Below, in pieces: positions 1 through 11,681 of a stretch of DNA of 64,000 bases. The stretch comes from Babylonia areolata (lineage: Eukaryota > Mollusca > Gastropoda > Neogastropoda > Buccinidae). Numbering within the stretch: position 1 is the stretch's first letter; each line of letters begins with the position of its first letter. The DNA is taken from NCBI RefSeq assembly GCF_041734735.1, contig NC_134897.1, forward strand, positions 5,560,204 to 5,624,203, given 5' to 3'. The position numbers were made by a program, and so were the translations under genes. The notes beneath the pieces were generated by a model. It made no database searches. It was not told the origin of the DNA and was given only the letters and a program-made list of their open reading frames with translations.

Positions 1-1636
1 GCCACGCCGTTCTGTTGGCAGCTGTCGTGAGGAGATCTGGCATCGTCATTTTGGTCCATTCCTTGACGTTGTCAGACCAGCTCTTTTTCTGCCGCCCCCG
101 TCTGCGCCCTCCCTCTACAGTCCCTTGCAGGATGGTTTTGGAGAGGGTGTTATGTCGTATGACGTGACCAAACCATGCCATCTTCCGTCGTTTGACAGTC
201 GCCAGCAGTGGTTCTTGGGGCCCAACAAGGTTGCTGACCAGGTTCCGCACATAGTCATTGGTCTTGTGTTCCTTGTAGGAGATGTGTAGTAGTCTCCTCA
301 AGCACTTGGTTTCGAATGCTTGGATTCTTCTTTCTGTTTCTGCCATCAGTGTCCATGTCTCACATCCATATAAGAGGATGGAGACCACCAGTGACTTGTA
401 CAGCAGGAATTTTGTGTGGAATCTGATGTTACTCTTCCATACCCTGTTCAGTCTGGCCATCGCTGCCGTTGCAGAATTAATCCTATTTCGGATTTCTGCT
501 GTGCAGGTGCCGTCTTTGGACAGGGTTGCTCCCAGGTACTTGAAGCTGGTCACTTCTTCCAAGGGCTCACCATTCATGGTTATGTTGGCACTGATGTTAG
601 TTGTGCTGTTGACCATGACCTTTGACTTCTCTGTGCTGACCTCCATGCCGTAAGCACTTGCTCTTGTAGTGAGTCTGTTTGTTAGATCCTGGAGCTCGGT
701 GTTAGTGCCCCCCATGAGGTCGATGTCGTCTGCGAATCGCAGATTGCAGACTGGCCTGCCGCCAATGGTGATGGAGGTGTGGTGGTCTTCAAGGGCCTCC
801 TGCATGATTCTCTCCAGAAAGATGTTGAAAAGTATTGGGGATAATAGGCATCCTTGCCTGACTCCGACTGTGGTCCGAAAGAACTGTCCTTGTTGATTGT
901 TGAGGAGCACTGCGCTGCTGGAATGTTCGTAGAGGGCCTGGATGACTTGAATGAGCCCTTCATCAATGTTGAAGCCTCTCAGTACTTGCCAGAGGCCGCT
1001 GTGCCACACCCGATCGAACGCCTTCTTGAAGTCGATGAAGTTGTGAAAGATGTCCTTTTGGTGTTGTAGATGTTTTTCAATGAGGACTCGACAGTTGAAT
1101 ATTTGTTTGACAGTGCTCCGCCCTTTTCTAAAGCCTGCTTGTTCTTCTGATAGCAGCTCCTCAGCCTTAGATTTCAATTGGTTGAGGATGATGCGGAGCA
1201 TGACTTTGCTTGGGTGGCTAATTAGACTTATAGTCCTGTAATTTTGACACTTCTTGAGGTTGCCCTTCTTGGGTAGAGGAATCACCAGCGATTGGGTCCA
1301 TTCTGTTGGCCACTTCTTTTCTGTCCAGATCTTCTGACATAGCATTGTTAGTGCTCCTGTGGTCTCCTTCCCTCCGTACTTCAAAAGCTCAGATGGGACG
1401 TTGTCCACTCCTGGGGATTTCTCTGGCTTCAGACTCTGTATTGCAGCCTCAACCTCCTCCTTCAATACTTGGAGATTTTCCTCACAGTCTGTCCGGCTTC
1501 CTTTCATTTCAACATATCCTGCATGGTGGACACCTTCATCCCTCAAGCACACAGCAGCTGTTTCCTGATTTACCCATGCTGATTGGTGTCCTCCTATGAC
1601 CAGTATATGATAATCAGTCGTGTATGACAATAACCA
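1..1636 (-). mobile_element. LINE reverse transcriptase ORF, RTE-like, open to left edge
   Basis: One minus-strand frame is free of stops from 1636 to the window edge (about 545 codons; clear homology starts near 1565). It contains, in order, KSPGVDNVPSELLKYGG, YRTISLISHPSKVML, EEQAGFRKGRSTVKQIF, the catalytic region FIDFKKAFDRVWH, GVRQGCLLSPILFNIF, the FADDIDL active-site box, STEKSKVM, FKYLGATL, LLYGCETW and a C-terminal GHVIRHNTLSKTI and GRRRGRQKKSWSDNVKEWT. This order is typical of APE-type LINEs near the RTE group. It acts by target-primed reverse transcription. The endonuclease half is missing on the upstream side (5' truncation near 1.6 kb) and the 3' end lies outside the window. The clade name is from memory of family motifs. 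Confidence 0.9.
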
Positions 1637-1680
1637 TCAGAACAGCAGAGGAAGCAACTGCTGTCCCGACTATCCGGGCT
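1612..1680 (+). repeat. short dispersed repeat, second copy at 22757-22822
   Basis: The stretch containing ACCATCAGAACAGCAGAGGA recurs at 22757-22822 next to the decayed XPA-exon units, in the same orientation and with the same following CTGCTGTCC. It matches a motif I associate with gastropod repeats, class unknown. Confidence 0.6.
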
Positions 1681-1689
1681 GGAATTTGA

Positions 1690-2815
1690 TTATCGTCTCA
1701 AACTGTTGGCGTTGGAAAGCATTTTCTGCACTTGGTCTTCCCTGCCTGAACTTTTCAGCCTCAACACACAACCACTGCTGTGGTTACAGATGGGCATTCC
1801 TCCTCAAGCACTGTCTTTCCAATGAGACACTTCCAGGGGTTTCTAGCCTAGAAAGGCTATCCCACTACTATATTTATAGTAGAGTGGGACAGATCCCAAA
1901 GGCTAGTTAGCCCCCAAGGCTACAGCACTAAGTCCCAGCGCAATTTGACTTCCAGTGTGAGAGACATAGTCCTTCATAAAAGACTAAGCTGCAAACGATT
2001 TCCCTTTGCAATTAAGAAACCACTGATAATACAGCTCTCACTTTGCTGTTGGCCATACTGTAAACTTATGTCAGATCAGTGCTTTGATGTAAATGGCCAG
2101 TACAACACATCTTGAGCCATTACCTCCCTGCCCCTGCCCCGCTCCATCCCAGACTCAGTGCGCACCACACACAGCCAGAGGCCTGTCATGGATCCGGTCC
2201 CCTTTCTCACTAAAGAACCTTCAGCAAAAAATTTTCCCCATGGAAACCCTCTTCCATTAGAAATTCCACCACAGAATGAGACTCAGTGACCTGGAGGCAC
2301 ATGAAGTGCACTCCCACAGCCTGATCCAACCCAGCCATTGACTGCCGACAACTTTCTGCAGGTTGCTCCAACATGCTACACTCAGGTAGAGAAGCCACCA
2401 AGCCTTCCGTATGCCCCTTCGTGATGGTACCTACCTGGGCAATTACACAGCCTTGTCCCAGAGACACCAGGGACCTCAAGTCTCTTGTTGCCAAATGTCC
2501 ACCATTCTATGCATACCATGCCAGTGCTGATTTTTGGCAGCGACAAAAAAGTGGCGGGGGGAGCGCCCATCGCCTGTCAGCTCGCATGGAGGAGCTCTAC
2601 AGATCTGGCTGTCATGCCTAAGGCAAGCCCAACATGGTGGGCTACCTCTGTCTTGTGCCACAGTTTCCTTCAAACACATATATCACTTCCACTATCGGCC
2701 CACAACCGATGTGGAATCATCAGATCAAACCACATGTGCACCTCCTTGCATTGACGCTCAAGCGCTCAAGTGAGACAACCCTATAGATTCGAAGGGCTCT
2801 CAATAAAGTGTGGAT
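1690..2815. other. no recognisable gene or element
   Basis: Moderately GC-rich sequence with several short open frames on both strands (for example 2210-2494 minus and 2373-2621 plus). None shows a family motif I know. It lies upstream of the DIRS-type fragment and may be an older part of that element, but this is not supported by any motif. Confidence 0.4.
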
Positions 2816-3115
2816 TCAACACACTGACCCGATTTTCTTTGTGCTACATTTATCAGCACAGCTGTGGTCCACAGACCTCTCCCACAATACAGCTGCGGAC
2901 CTCAGTCTTCGTTGCCCGCACCAATATCCTTTGGTGACACAGTACACTCTACCTTCATCGAATTCTACTTAGGGACATCTATCACTTTAGGGATGAGGGC
3001 TCAAGAGGCGTTGCCTCTGCGGTGGTCACACAACAGGCCATCGCAGCGCACTGGTGGTAGAACAGACGAGCCCTCCACCTTGTCATGCCATTCTGCACTA
3101 GTGCGTCACGGTTAA
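2816..3115 (+). mobile_element. DIRS-type retroelement fossil, recombinase C-terminal fragment
   Basis: The plus strand encodes STFIEFYL and, further on, ASAVVTQQAI, a combination resembling the C-terminal end of the tyrosine recombinase of DIRS-like retrotransposons. It is followed directly by a terminal-repeat-like sequence. It is a broken fossil with more than one break; age appears old. The assignment rests on two short motifs. Confidence 0.45.
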
Positions 3116-3450
3116 GTATATGTAATTAAAAGGAAATTTTCTTCCTAAATTACGTTTAAATAACATACTTACCGTGACCCACATTTAAGACCCTCCCGTT
3201 CCTCCCCGCTTTCTGTTCTCCCTGCATGCTGCGCTGGTTGCGGCGACTTGCCATAAAAAGAGGGCGCAAAGGGGAGGTTACCTACTTCCGGGAGGTTATC
3301 GGCCGTAGCTACTTTTGTTTTCTCCGCATAGGCGGATAGTAGTTTGCACGGGACAGGAATGTCAGACCCCTGCCGGAGTCTGCACTAGTGGGTCACGGTA
3401 AGTATGTTACTTCAACGTAATTTTAGATAGAAAATTTCCTGTTTTAAATA
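3096..3450. repeat. inverted terminal-repeat region of DIRS-type fossil
   Basis: A segment ending CACTAGTGCGTCACGGTTAA (about 3096-3116) faces an inverted copy ending TACTTACCGTGACCCA (to about 3183), forming a hairpin. A third, direct copy (CACTAGTGGGTCACGGTAAG) occurs at 3383-3402 and continues into sequence complementary to 3130-3170. Between them are 200 bp including GGAGGTTATCGGCCGTAGCT. Partial copies lie at 18307-18390 and 42124-42160. Inverted ends plus an adjacent recombinase-like fragment fit a DIRS-type element; a MITE is the alternative. Confidence 0.55.
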
Positions 3451-6400
3451 TATAACTTTTTCCAAAAAATGTTAACATTTGAAACTGGTAAAACGTGTTC
3501 CGTAATTTCTGGAGGCAAAAAAGGTTTCATTACTAAACAGCGGGTTAAAACGTGCTCTACCGTTAAACGTCCCGTGCAAATGCATTAAATATTTTCACAA
3601 TATTTTGTGTATGGGGCATTTAGTAATAACCTAAATGCCATGCTCTTAACAGCCCTGTCAGTTCTTTTAGCATTTAATAAGGCAGAAGTGTTAACTTCTA
3701 AAGACAGAAAGGAATTTGGCATATTTCTTTCAACAATATTACACATTTCAGATGATGATAAACGATGGGGAAGTTCAATTGCATTTAAAGCGTTTTTAGC
3801 TCCAAGCTTTGCAAGATAATCTGCACGTTCATTAGAGAAAAGTCCACAGTGTGAGGGAATCTAGCACATTTCGATATTTGTTCCTCTCATTTGAATACAG
3901 TGAATCAAAAATCTTATTTCAAAAATGATGTTATAATTAATGTTAGTACAACCTGATTTGATAGACTGCAGAACTGATTTTGAATCGACACAAAATAAAA
4001 CATTAATCAAGTTTAGGGGCAGATCAATTAGATATGTTAATGCCATAAGGACGGCAATTAATTCAGCTGTAAAAATCGAGAAGCCCTTTCCAATATGATA
4101 TGACTTTTCAATTTTCAAAGCAGGAACTGCATATCCAGAACCAGCAAACTGATTTTCTAGAACAGAACCGTCTGTGTATATTTTTAAGTGGTGGGAGTAT
4201 GTTTCAGACAAGTGTGATTTGACTCGAGAAGCTAGTATATTGGGATTTTCATCTTTCTTAATGTCACAATATTGAATGTCAAAAGCTGCTCCCGAACTGG
4301 TGAAGTGCTCATAATCGGAGCAACATTTTGTGGATCAACATTTGATTGATTAATAGTATCTGACTCGTATGTAGAAATAGTTTCTAGATTTCTGTTCTGT
4401 TTTGCCCTTTTCGAAAAAAAGTTTGTCAGACCATATATTAATCTCAGTTTTGACAGAATTTTCTATAGCATTTGCTCTAATTACTTATTTTGCCGATGCT
4501 AGCTTTCTTAATTCATTAAGAAGTAGTATTCCTGCAGCTCTATACGACTGTAATGTCTTCGTATGAAACGGAACACATAGGGCCAACTTTATGGCTTTGC
4601 TATCTAGGCTTTACATTTTTTAAGGAAAACATTTGGAGCAGAGAAAAATACCTCCTGTCCATCTAGATCTTACCAGTGCAGTAGCGAGATAAATAAGTGT
4701 TTTTCAATCTTGACCCCAAGTCTGTTTACTGACGATTTTAAGAAAATTTAAGCTTTTCATTGCTTTTGATCTCATGTTTTCTAGATGTTTCTTCCAATTT
4801 AGCTTTGGGGTAAAATAAACACCGAGGAATTTGACCTCAAATTTGTAGAAAGAGTTCTCTTCCATCAAGATGAAAAGTTGGTAATTTTTGGGGGGCAGCA
4901 CAATTATTAAAAAGTATCATGTGTGTCTTTTCAGTTGAAAACTGTAATCCATTATCTTTCATATAAATGTTTAATTTGTCAAGTTCTGATTGATATAAAT
5001 TGTTAATGTGATTGATATCAGCCCGTTCTCTTTCGCAAAGTTATGTTCATCCAAACTGCTATATCATCAACTTATTGGGCGAGATTTATAGATCTAGACA
5101 AATATTTTGGCAAATCATATAACATTATGTTGAACAGAAGTGGGGAAATTATAGAACCTTGCGGAATACCCATGTTAATTGATCTTGAAGACGACAATGA
5201 TTGCCCAACTTTAGTGATGATGCTTCTTTCTGTCAAAAGAGATTTTATATACCTGTATACATTGCCACTTAACCCAATGTTCTGTAGCTTAAACAGTAGT
5301 CTGGCATGCCAAATGCGGTCATAAGCTTTTTGTACATCAAAGAACGTGGCCAGAACACTCTTTCTCTTTGAAAACTAATGTTTTATGTTTGTTGTTAGTT
5401 TTACTAGGTGATCTAAAGTAGATCTGCCCTTTCTGAATCCGGCCTGTACAATCGGAATATTTTCATTTTTATCAAAATAATAATGTTAGCCTCATCAATA
5501 TAATTTTCTCCAAGATTTTTCCGACGTGTGATGTTAGGGATATGGGTCTATAACTCGATGTGTCTGATCGTGGTTTAGCTGATTTAAGTATGGGAGTAAT
5601 GATAGCTTTTTTCCATATACAAGGTGTTTTACCCGTTTCCCAACATTTCGCATAAAGTGTATGAAGAAGCTTGCACCATTCTTTAGGAAGATGACTGATC
5701 ATGGTGTACGAAATACCATCATAACCAACAGCTACTTTTTTAAAATTTCCAAATGACGCAATTGCATATTCAACTTCTTTAGAAATGAGTGGAGCATTCA
5801 TAAATATGTAATTATTAGGAGCTGGTTCCTTATATTGTTCATTTGATTCACTATTTATTCTGGTAGCAGCTGTTCGGGTGTTAATCCATCATCATAGCAT
5901 GTTTTAGCAAACATATCTGCAAAATTTTCTGCTTTTTCTAAAGAGGTAGGGAAACATTTCCCATTAACTTTTATAGGATATTCTTGTAAAGATATCCTAT
6001 TTTTCATATCCTTAATTTTCTTCCATACCTTCTTTGTATCTTTGTAATCTGAAACTTCTTGAATACAATAGACCAATATTGTCTTTTGACTTGAGCAACG
6101 ACTGTTGCAATGACTTTTGGCATTCCTCATTTCTTCATGGTATTGCTCCACCCTGTCCTTTAGTCTTTGCTTGTCAATCTCCGTGTACTTATCATTTTTT
6201 AATTCCTTACTATCCTTTAACCATTGTTTAAAAGTCTTCTTTTTAAGTTCAACAGCCTGTGCCCACGCTTGATTCCACCAAATATTACCACTATGCTTTC
6301 CTTTTCTGGCGGGTGTTCTTTTTGGAATTGATAATTCAGCTGCTTCAATGATTGTTTTAGTAAATTTTTCATAAAATATATCAATGTCTAAATCCTCAAT

Positions 6401-6540
6401 TTTATATAATAATACCTTCGGGGACAGGGGAGGCAATGAACTCATAATTAAGACCACACTGGACATACAATGCCGTGGTAACCCTTTCAGAACGGTCTGT
6501 GTGATACAAAGGAGGAAAATAGTATCCTTTTAAAGAAGGT
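3440..6540 (-). mobile_element. decayed LINE with RNase H domain (I/Nimb-like)
   Basis: Reading from 6540 down: a linker region (SIPKRTPARKGKHSGNIWWN, 5855-6466), the start of RT with KKAIITPILKSAKPRSD and SYRPISLTSHVGKILEKII (5472-5801), later RT/thumb pieces with FLGVYFTPKLNWKKHLE (4704-4901), then an RNase H domain (3780-4211) with IYTDGSVLENQFAGSGYA, FTAELIAVLMAL, VDSKSVLQSIK and, after a stop where Trp is expected, IPSHCGLFSNERADYLAKLG. The four RNase H acidic motifs are recognisable. LINEs with C-terminal RNase H belong to I-type clades. Several stops and frameshifts separate the pieces, and the endonuclease is missing, so it is dead and old. Confidence 0.85.
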
Positions 6541-6544
6541 AACC

Positions 6545-7190
6545 TTTAGTTATATTTAAGGATTGTAAAAGTAAAACTTGATGGTTATTTTGACCAAGAT
6601 ATTCATGTAAATAATCTAGATTAGAAGCAAGCATTTTTTTATGGATCTGCAATTCCATGGCATGAAAGAAATTTCACATTTAATATTTTTCTTATTTGTT
6701 TTCGCCATAAATCACATTTTCATTTGAATACAAAAGGTCATTAAAGGATGTCTTTGTAAACATTATATGAATAAAATTTACTTTACAATGATTTTCATAT
6801 ATAAAAGACTATTAAACTGAGCACGATGCTTCTGTTGTAACTCTAAACTGCCGCCTGATCTGCTGAAATATTATAATTCAGGATACAACTGCTGTAAGTT
6901 CACTTACTTCAGTTTTTATCTTATACGAGTTTCTCAATACAAAAACTGTAACTTTACTTACCGCAGATTTATTTCCAGATTAAAAAAAAAAAATTGACAC
7001 TCTTCAAATATTTTATAGTAAATGTAGATATTTTGCAAAAAAAGACAAAAGAGACCGATTTCTTGATTTGTAATGATGCCTTATGAATAATTATGATCAA
7101 TTATGTTAAAAAATAACTAAAATATTCAGTTTTCTCCTTCTGTAAAGTTACAAATTTATACTTGTGGCAGTATTATTTCTGACCGGCGAT
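6545..7190. other. AT-rich sequence without recognisable features
   Basis: About 650 bp of AT-rich DNA with no long frame, no repeat I could match elsewhere in the window and no splice-like exon. Confidence 0.4.
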
Positions 7191-7194
7191 ATTA

Positions 7195-7563
7195 AAACAT
7201 GGGGGGCTATTGCTGGAGGGATGTGGTGGTGGTCTGGGAGGGACGCTCACTCAGTCTGGCTCCACAACTAAGCCATTATTGTCATCAGTAGGGGGCATAG
7301 TAGGTGGTTAAATCAGAACAGGCAGTACAGAACACCAACTGAAGTTGCAAGCAGCAGTGCAGGGTCTCCTCTGGTGTGTGGCCTCCTGGTGACCCAACAT
7401 CAATAGTTCCCTCTGGACTGCGACGTTGGGACTGACAGACCAACCCAGGTGTAGCCGTGATTGGCCGACTGGGTGATTGGGCGACTCAAAATAACAGCGT
7501 GGGAGCAATGCCACTGAAACGGTGCAGACAATGAGGCAGCAAAAAAAAAAAAAAAAAAAAAAG
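7195..7563 (+). mobile_element. retroposed sequence with poly(A) tail
   Basis: A GC-richer block with a sharp AT-rich left boundary ends in about 22 A residues (7542-7563). This is the form of a 5'-truncated LINE 3' UTR or a processed copy. No coding motif is present; I recall similar 3' UTR sequence from gastropod LINEs but cannot confirm it. Confidence 0.5.
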
Positions 7564-7726
7564 GGATGGGAAATGCATGTTTTTATTTTTTCCCACTGTT
7601 TGCTACTTCTTAGATGATTGACTTGCTAGTTTGCTTAATGTTTTTTTGCTTTTGTATTGCTACTAAACTACTAAAAAACATCAAAAACAGAGCAAAGAAC
7701 AAAAGCGTATTTAGTAACCCTTTATT

Positions 7727-8000
7727 GTATTGTATTGTACTGTATTGTATTGTATAACTCTTTTGTCACAATAGATTTTTCTGTGTGAAATTCAGGCTGC
7801 TCTCCCCGGGGACAGCAGTTTGCTACACATTTTTTCATATTTTTTCCTTGCCTGGAATTTTATTTGTTTTCCAATTGAAGTGAATTTTTCTACAGAATTT
7901 TGCCAGGGACAACTCTTTTATCACCATGTGTTCTTTAATGTGCACAAGTGCATGCTGCACACGGGACCTCGGTTTATTGTCTCATCCGAATGACTATAGA
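7727..8000 (-). mobile_element. SINE-C copy, head missing
   Basis: On the minus strand it begins inside the shared SINE body (TAAACCGAGGTCCC near 7965-7990), runs through an AAAATTCTGTAGAAAAAT segment and ends in the SINE-C tail TTCACACAGAAAAATCTATT followed by short TACAA-type repeats. The tRNA-like head expected at the right-hand side is absent. Related tail: 59060-59140. Confidence 0.6.
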
Positions 8001-8054
8001 AACAGAAGAAAAAGGAAAAAATGGAAGGTATATACAATTTGCCACACATAATCT

Positions 8055-8175
8055 GAAATACACATACACACACACATACATGCACGCACGCATGCACGCG
8101 CGTGCGAACTCATGTACACACACAACACATTCACACACACGCATGGATACACACACACACAGTAACTCACTCACT
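8055..8175. repeat. CA-rich microsatellite
   Basis: Interrupted (CA)n with GCACG variants; it creates Thr/His or Cys/Val-rich shadow frames on both strands. Confidence 0.9.
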
Positions 8176-8989
8176 CACACAAACAAACACTCAGAAATCA
8201 ATATACAGTACCAACTTCGGGTGAATTTATCACTCAGCAGTAAAATACAAAACAAACAAACAAAAAAAGACACTACTAATCTCAGACACTTCAACACTGA
8301 GACTACCGTCTTTGCTTGACAAAGTATTTGCACCTTTGTGGCATGTGAGGCAAGTGCTCTTTACATGCACGCTCCAAGTGGTCCAGTTTGCAAATGATTA
8401 GTGTGAACAGGGTCTTCCACCTTATTCTTATTCTTGTTGCTTATAGTCCAGCCGACTGCACAGGGCCACATCAGGACTGTCAAACCATACAAATGCTCAA
8501 CCGTGTCAACACAAAATGGTCACATCTACAAAAAAACACAAAGACAAACCCACAAAACACAGTTCATGGCACAGTATCCCCACCATGTAGCTCCTTGTGG
8601 CAAATAAGACTTGGCCATGCTGAGGATGCCAGCCATTCATCCCCAGATTACAAAAAATTGTAAAAAAGGAAAAAACAATACTTCAAAACCAAACAAAAAA
8701 TACATAAAAAAGGCCATATAGGCAAATAACACCGCAGAATGGGCAGCTAGTGCCTATCCCAGTGTTTACATCTTGCTGCCTAATCACCAGAGCAAAACAG
8801 CACAGATAGTACATCATAGACTGCGGAAAAGAGAAAAAAGTGTCAAGGCTTGCTTGAAAAAAGGAAACAGGAATGGACTGGGAAAGCAGAAAAAGGAGAC
8901 AACAGTGAAAATTAAAAAAAGGCAGAAACAAAGAGAGTGACAGAAAAGAGGAAATTTCTAGCACAGAATTTCCAGAAGGCTGGAATGTT

Positions 8990-9235
8990 ATTTACACCGA
9001 AAGACCACCGGCATCCCCAAGGGGAGAGGTCTTCCACCTGACGAATGCTCATTAAAATAGTACATTCATAATCAAGAAACATTAAACTAACCATTCAGTC
9101 TGCTTTTGTTCATTGTACCAAACACTGATGAAGAAAAAGTCAAAATTGATGCAGTGGGCATCTTACAGGCACAATGTCAACACTTTGTGCTGAATGTTAG
9201 CTGACATGTTATAGGCACTGAACAGATTAAAGGAA
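8990..9235 (+). mobile_element. partial copy of the 18.1-kb TTAA element
   Basis: The right portion (about 9030-9235) matches 18385-18605 in order: CTTCCACCT, ACCATTCAGTCTG, ACCAAACACTGATGAAG, ending GGCACTGAACAGATTAAA against GCACTCAGCAGGTTAAA. The left end was not located. Confidence 0.5.
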
Positions 9236-9837
9236 AAAGAATGGAGAATGTCATTATCACATATTCAATGTTAGGGTAAGATAACTCACTATCATGTGAA
9301 GATAGACAAAATTTTACCAATAAAAAGAAGAAAATAAAGTGATAATGATAACAATAATAACAAAATGCAATGAGAACAAACACCAACCAAGTATTTTGAA
9401 AAAATGTAATGAAAATTGAAATTGCTGTATTCTATGGGTAGAAATTGTATTGAAATATTTGCAAATGTATTGGAAGTTAAACCAAGTGCAACTATGTTGT
9501 TTTCCTCTATCATCATGTTGCTCTATATACAAATACTCACACACACACACACCTACACCAATAAACACTGATATACAATATTACAACACACACACACACA
9601 CACCGAATACAATGTTTTGGCTTAAAGCCTTCAACTAGGGGTTTCACAGGAAATGAAAGCCAGGTAAAGAAAGCTACAAACGAAGACACAGCGTTTTTTC
9701 TGTGCCCACTTCCAGCTCCAAATATATTCATCAGCAGGATAATCACAATCACTTAGGTTCATCAACAACATTTTTTTATCTTTTCTACCACATTTCTGCC
9801 ATTGCTACTGTCGCCATCATGTGGCAAACCAAAGAAC

Positions 9838-10112
9838 TCTTCTGCACTGTGCAGCCACGTTGACATGCTCAACAACTTCTGCACTGTGCAGCCACGTTGA
9901 CATGCTCAACTTCTGCACTGTGCAGCCACGTTGACATGCTCAACAACTTCTGCACTGTGCAGCCACGTTGACATGCTCAACAACTTCTGCACTGTGCAGC
10001 CACGTTGACATGCTCAACAACTTCTGCACTGTGCAGCCACGTTGACATGTTCAACTTCTGCACTGTGCAGCCACGTTGACATGCTCAACAACTTCTGCAC
10101 TGTGCAGTTATG
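9838..10112 (+). repeat. 34-38 bp tandem repeat, about 8 units
   Basis: Each unit holds CTGCACTGTGCAG, itself a 13-bp palindrome, followed by CCACGTTGACATGCTCAAC. Some units lack AACA and are shorter. The units are almost identical, so the array is young. There are no unique spacers between repeats, so this is a minisatellite and not a CRISPR array. Confidence 0.93.
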
Positions 10113-10261
10113 GATGGCAGTACAAAGCACCATGTTTTTGTTAATCACATGACCGGATATCCAGACAATTCATTATGTGATGACACCCGAACCTCGGCTA
10201 AAACCCCAATCAGAGTGAAAGGCTAAACATTTCAAATGAAGTGTGGGTAAGCACATGTGTG

Positions 10262-11014
10262 TATGTCTATATCAACAATGAAAAAATTGAAGAAGTGTCA
10301 AATCATAAGCTACTGGGAGTAACCATTGACAATAACTTATCCTGGTCATCACACATTCAAACCCTTACAAAAAATATAGCTTCTAAAACTTACCAGCTTA
10401 AAAAGATTAACAACTTTTTTAACACACATGCTCGAAAGATCTTTTATTCTTACATTCAATCATCCATTGATTATGCTTCTACTCTTTGGGATTTGGCTAG
10501 TTACAATATGATTAAATCTTTAGTTAGTGTCTATAAACGCGCCATCAAGCTTGTCTTAAACAAGTCTACTTCACTAACAGATGCTGACTACAAATCTCTC
10601 AACATTCTCCAGCTTAAGTCCAAACTGCTGTTCAATAAAGGAATTTTTATGCCTAAAATTTTTCACGGAAATTCTCCAATATCTATTAGAAATATGTTCA
10701 CTTTCAACAAGTTTAGGCATTCTCACAAAATCGATCTTCCCTTACCAGCAATTACATTATATAAATCAAGTCTCCTGTACTCAGGAAGTTGGTTACGGAA
10801 CAGACTTCCTCCGTATTTAAAACATGAAGCAAACTTTAAAAGATTCAAAACACTATACCACGAATTTCTGATAAATAACTCAAATCTTACAACATTTTTT
10901 CCTGACATGTACTGTTCCAAACCGTGTCAAATACCAAGTTTTCCTATTCTCCATGTGCTTCTCTGTATTATTTTCAACATAAATCTTTTTTTCTTAAAAA
11001 AAAAAAAAAAAAAA
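10262..11014 (+). mobile_element. 5'-truncated LINE, 3' end with poly(A)
   Basis: One open frame (10241-11038) encodes the RT thumb and C-terminal part of a LINE: HKLLGVTIDNNLSWSSHI, FYSYIQSSIDYASTLWD, VYKRAIKLVLN, then SGSWLRNRLPPYLKHEANFK. The true element probably begins near 10265 where homology starts; the first codons are flanking sequence. It ends with about 18 A residues at 10998-11014. The frame has no break over roughly 240 codons, so the insertion is fairly recent. Jockey/CR1-like by motif order; the clade is not certain. Confidence 0.8.
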
Positions 11015-11525
11015 TTATTATTTGTGACGGGGTGGTAAGGTGGTGTTAGAGAAGGTGAAGACAGGCAGAAGGTGTTAGCAGAAGAGAGCTGCAGCCAGGC
11101 AAGGTAGACTTGGGAAGGCGGTGCGCCGGTTTTTCTTCTTTTATTCTCTCATTCTTCCAGACCAGGAGAGTTCTCTTATCTGTCTGGCACTCGCTCACTC
11201 CTTACATTCTGTTCCACCGAACCACAAAGCCAGCGCCGCGAAGCGACTCACGAAACCGGCCCTCCGCGAGCCTTGCGGGGCCAAGCTTGTGTTTGTTTGA
11301 TCAAATTTAGCGGCTTCTGACTTTCGGCTCAGGGAACTAACATTACACAAAACTATCACACAAAACTACAAGAGACGAGCATATCCTTAAGCTAAACCAT
11401 TTTCTACAAAAATAATGTAGTTAAAAACTGTAAACAAAAAGAGTCACTGAATGAACGAGCTTTTAACGAGTTCATGTATCATTTTTGTACATTACAACAA
11501 TTAAAACGTCGCAATATGTAATTAA

Positions 11526-11650
11526 TAATAATAATAATGGATACTTATATAGCACACTATCCAGAAATCTGCTCTAGGTGCTTTACAAAAACGCTTTTGA
11601 TAACATAAAACATTATATCTATGTTACATACACACACACCAAAATGTGAC

Positions 11651-11681
<31 letters not shown>

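Noticed and set aside
3096-3450. Simple MITE with 55-bp inverted repeats
   Set aside because: Possible, but an adjacent recombinase-like fragment and a third repeat copy fit a DIRS-type fossil better; kept as the alternative.
9838-10112. Possible CRISPR array
   Set aside because: Units abut without unique spacers, and the host is a eukaryote.
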